Below, one piece after another: positions 5,004-6,169 of a DNA stretch of 6,169 nt (position 1 is the first letter of the stretch; each line of letters starts with the position of its first letter). This stretch comes from an uncultured Ruminococcus sp. (lineage in GTDB: Bacteria > Bacillota > Clostridia > Oscillospirales > Ruminococcaceae). A program made the position numbers and the translations under genes. The stretch spans positions 1-6,169 of the forward strand of contig CAMHBN010000118.1 in NCBI GenBank assembly GCA_946183385.1, in the 5' to 3' direction. The notes below the pieces were generated by a model. It saw only the letters and a list, made by a program, of their open reading frames with translations. It did not search any database and was not told where the DNA came from.

Positions 5004-6169
5004 TCAGTCCTCCTTCACGCCGATAGCGTTGATGTTTTCGAGGTCCTCAGCCTTCTTGAAGTCGATGCTGACAAGGTCGAGCCCGTTCTGCGCGAAGTAC
5101 AGCCTCATCGTCGTGAAGCGCGAGAACATTGGTATCTTCGATGAATGTGTCACGAGCGCGCCGCCCGTGCCGTTCCACGTGAGGGTGCCGCTTGCGGTGC
5201 CCATCGAGAACAGTGTCAGCGGAATCTGCGCGAGCTCGCTCTGCGTAGACGAAGCCGTCACCGCTACCTCGTACCAGCCCGGTTCGATGACGGTCAGCGC
5301 GAAGCTGTAATTGGTGCCCTTGACCGCCTTCACGCCCGAGAGGTCGATGGTCAGCCCGTCCGTGAGGTCGTAAAATACTACAGGCTCGTCGGAGGGCATT
5401 TCCTCGGCGGGACGCCCCTCTATCGTGACGGTATCGCCCTCGCCGACAGTGCGCCTGAACGCATTTGTCGTGAGTATGAATCGGCAGATATTCGCCGCAT
5501 TGCGCTGGAGCTCACCGCGGGTGAGGTCACCCGAGGCGAGGCTCGCGAGGGTGTTGTCGGGGTTGTCGTCGCCGTCAGCGCAGACCATATACACGTCGTT
5601 CTGCGCCTTAGCCATAGCCGCGAAGTCGCCCTTGTCGGGTTCACAGCCGCGGCGGTTGATATTCGCCCACCAGTCTGTCATCGTGAAGCCCGTAAAGCCC
5701 CAGTCTTTGCGGAGAATGGTGGTGTTGAGGTCATAGCTGCCCGCCGTCCACAGACCGTTCACCTTGCCGTAGGTAGTCATCACGGAGGTCGCACCGCCCT
5801 GCTTTATGGCTATTTCAAAGCCGCGCAGGTATATCTCGCGGAGCGCACGCTCGGATACGACCGCGTCGAGGAAGTGGCGGTTCGTTTCTTGATTGTTGCC
5901 GCAGAAGTGCTTGACAGTGCCAGTCACGCCCGAATCCTGCAAGCCGCGGAGCTCCGCCGCCGCCATAGTTCCCGTGAGGTAGGGGTCCTCGGAGAAATAC
6001 TCGAAATTACGCCCGTTGAGCGGGTGACGGTGGATATTCATACCCGGTCCGAGCAGGCAGTCCACTTTGTTGGCGCACATCTCCATGCCCATACAGCGGA
6101 ACAGCTCGGTGACGAGCTCCTTGTTGAAGGTGGAGGCGATCATCGTGCCGTTCGGCAGGCTGAACGCAT
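5004..6169 (-). CDS. Glycoside hydrolase family 3 beta-glucosidase, N-terminus outside the window
   Basis: The reading frame is open to the window edge (residues AFSLPNGT precede the ATG at 6143), so that ATG is internal; 388 codons are visible. Numbered from it, the GH3 barrel domain shows GPGMNIHRHPLNGRNFEYFS (32-51), VKHF (77-80) with the substrate-binding Lys-His pair, and GFTGFTMTDWWA (149-160), where D157 is the expected catalytic nucleophile. The barrel ends near LTRGELQRNAANICRFIL (207-224). What follows is not the usual alpha/beta sandwich but about 145 residues of beta-rich, carbohydrate-binding-like sequence, ending at TGA 5004-5006. That suggests the swapped order known from Ruminococcus albus and Butyrivibrio beta-glucosidases, with the sandwich domain lying before the barrel, outside the window. 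No signal peptide can be judged. It would split beta-glucosides from plant polymers. The ArsC-like gene follows after 2 nt. Family certain; exact substrate unknown. Confidence 0.92.
   Translation of the reverse strand, partial: AFSLPNGTMIASTFNKELVTELFRCMGMEMCANKVDCLLGPGMNIHRHPLNGRNFEYFSEDPYLTGTMAAAELRGLQDSGVTGTVKHFCGNNQETNRHFLDAVVSERALREIYLRGFEIAIKQGGATSVMTTYGKVNGLWTAGSYDLNTTILRKDWGFTGFTMTDWWANINRRGCEPDKGDFAAMAKAQNDVYMVCADGDDNPDNTLASLASGDLTRGELQRNAANICRFILTTNAFRRTVGEGDTVTIEGRPAEEMPSDEPVVFYDLTDGLTIDLSGVKAVKGTNYSFALTVIEPGWYEVAVTASSTQSELAQIPLTLFSMGTASGTLTWNGTGGALVTHSSKIPMFSRFTTMRLYFAQNGLDLVSIDFKKAEDLENINAIGVKED
5009..5015 (-). promoter_or_regulatory. Ribosome binding site of the ArsC-like gene (decides the GTG start)
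   Basis: AAGGAGG on the minus strand ends 7 nt before the GTG at 5001 and encodes part of the final K-E-D codons of the GH3 protein. This near-perfect site makes the GTG the convincing start. Confidence 0.85.

Noticed and set aside
6141..6143. ATG at 6143 as the start of the GH3 gene
   Set aside because: The frame stays open to the window edge with family-like residues (AFSLPNGT) before it, as in other GH3 proteins (PNGT then ASTFN). The true start is outside the window.

Overview
The window looks like chromosomal DNA of an anaerobic Clostridia bacterium, most probably an Oscillospiraceae/Ruminococcus-type gut or rumen organism. The reasons are a Clostridia-style UppP, a GH3 beta-glucosidase resembling the ruminococcal type, an ArsC/Spx-like protein of a form I recall from Clostridia, strong AGGAGG-type ribosome binding sites, and a coding GC of about 53-60% with AT-rich intergenic DNA. 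This assignment is by recognition only; no search was run. Nothing indicates a phage, an insertion sequence, a CRISPR array or an RNA gene.

Layout. Positions 1-690 (+) hold the 3' part of a U32-family (TrhP/RlhA-like) gene. It enters from outside the window and its frame breaks near 537. Its stop overlaps the TTG start of uppP (687-1592, +), and uppP ends at a strong bidirectional hairpin terminator (1599-1627). Everything to the right is on the minus strand and forms two transcription units. The right-hand unit is a GH3 beta-glucosidase (5004-6169, N-terminus outside the window) followed after 2 nt by a small ArsC/Spx-family protein (4660-5001). It ends at a hairpin plus T-tract near 4581-4621. 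The second unit starts in the AT-rich gap 4459-4659, at a promoter whose -35 overlaps that terminator. It holds an SPFH-domain protein with four C-terminal zinc ribbons (2980-4458), a double zinc-ribbon protein with a C-terminal membrane helix (1859-2953), and a 72-residue membrane-anchored protein (1636-1854). It converges on uppP at the shared terminator.

How the genes may work together. The SPFH / zinc-ribbon / small-membrane-protein operon is the most interesting part. The first two genes resemble YdjI and YdjG of Bacillus subtilis, where the ydjFGHI operon links PspA to the membrane. Here no pspA or ydjH is visible, and the small membrane protein occupies the third place. A membrane-surface scaffold or envelope-stress module is a reasonable inference, not something the sequence proves. 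The U32-uppP pair (RNA modification; lipid-carrier recycling) is housekeeping. The GH3 enzyme points to plant-glycan use. I did not find a clearly new defence or mobile system. The best leads are the SPFH operon, its recently duplicated zinc ribbon, its intercistronic hairpin, and the abrupt composition change plus frameshift at the left edge.
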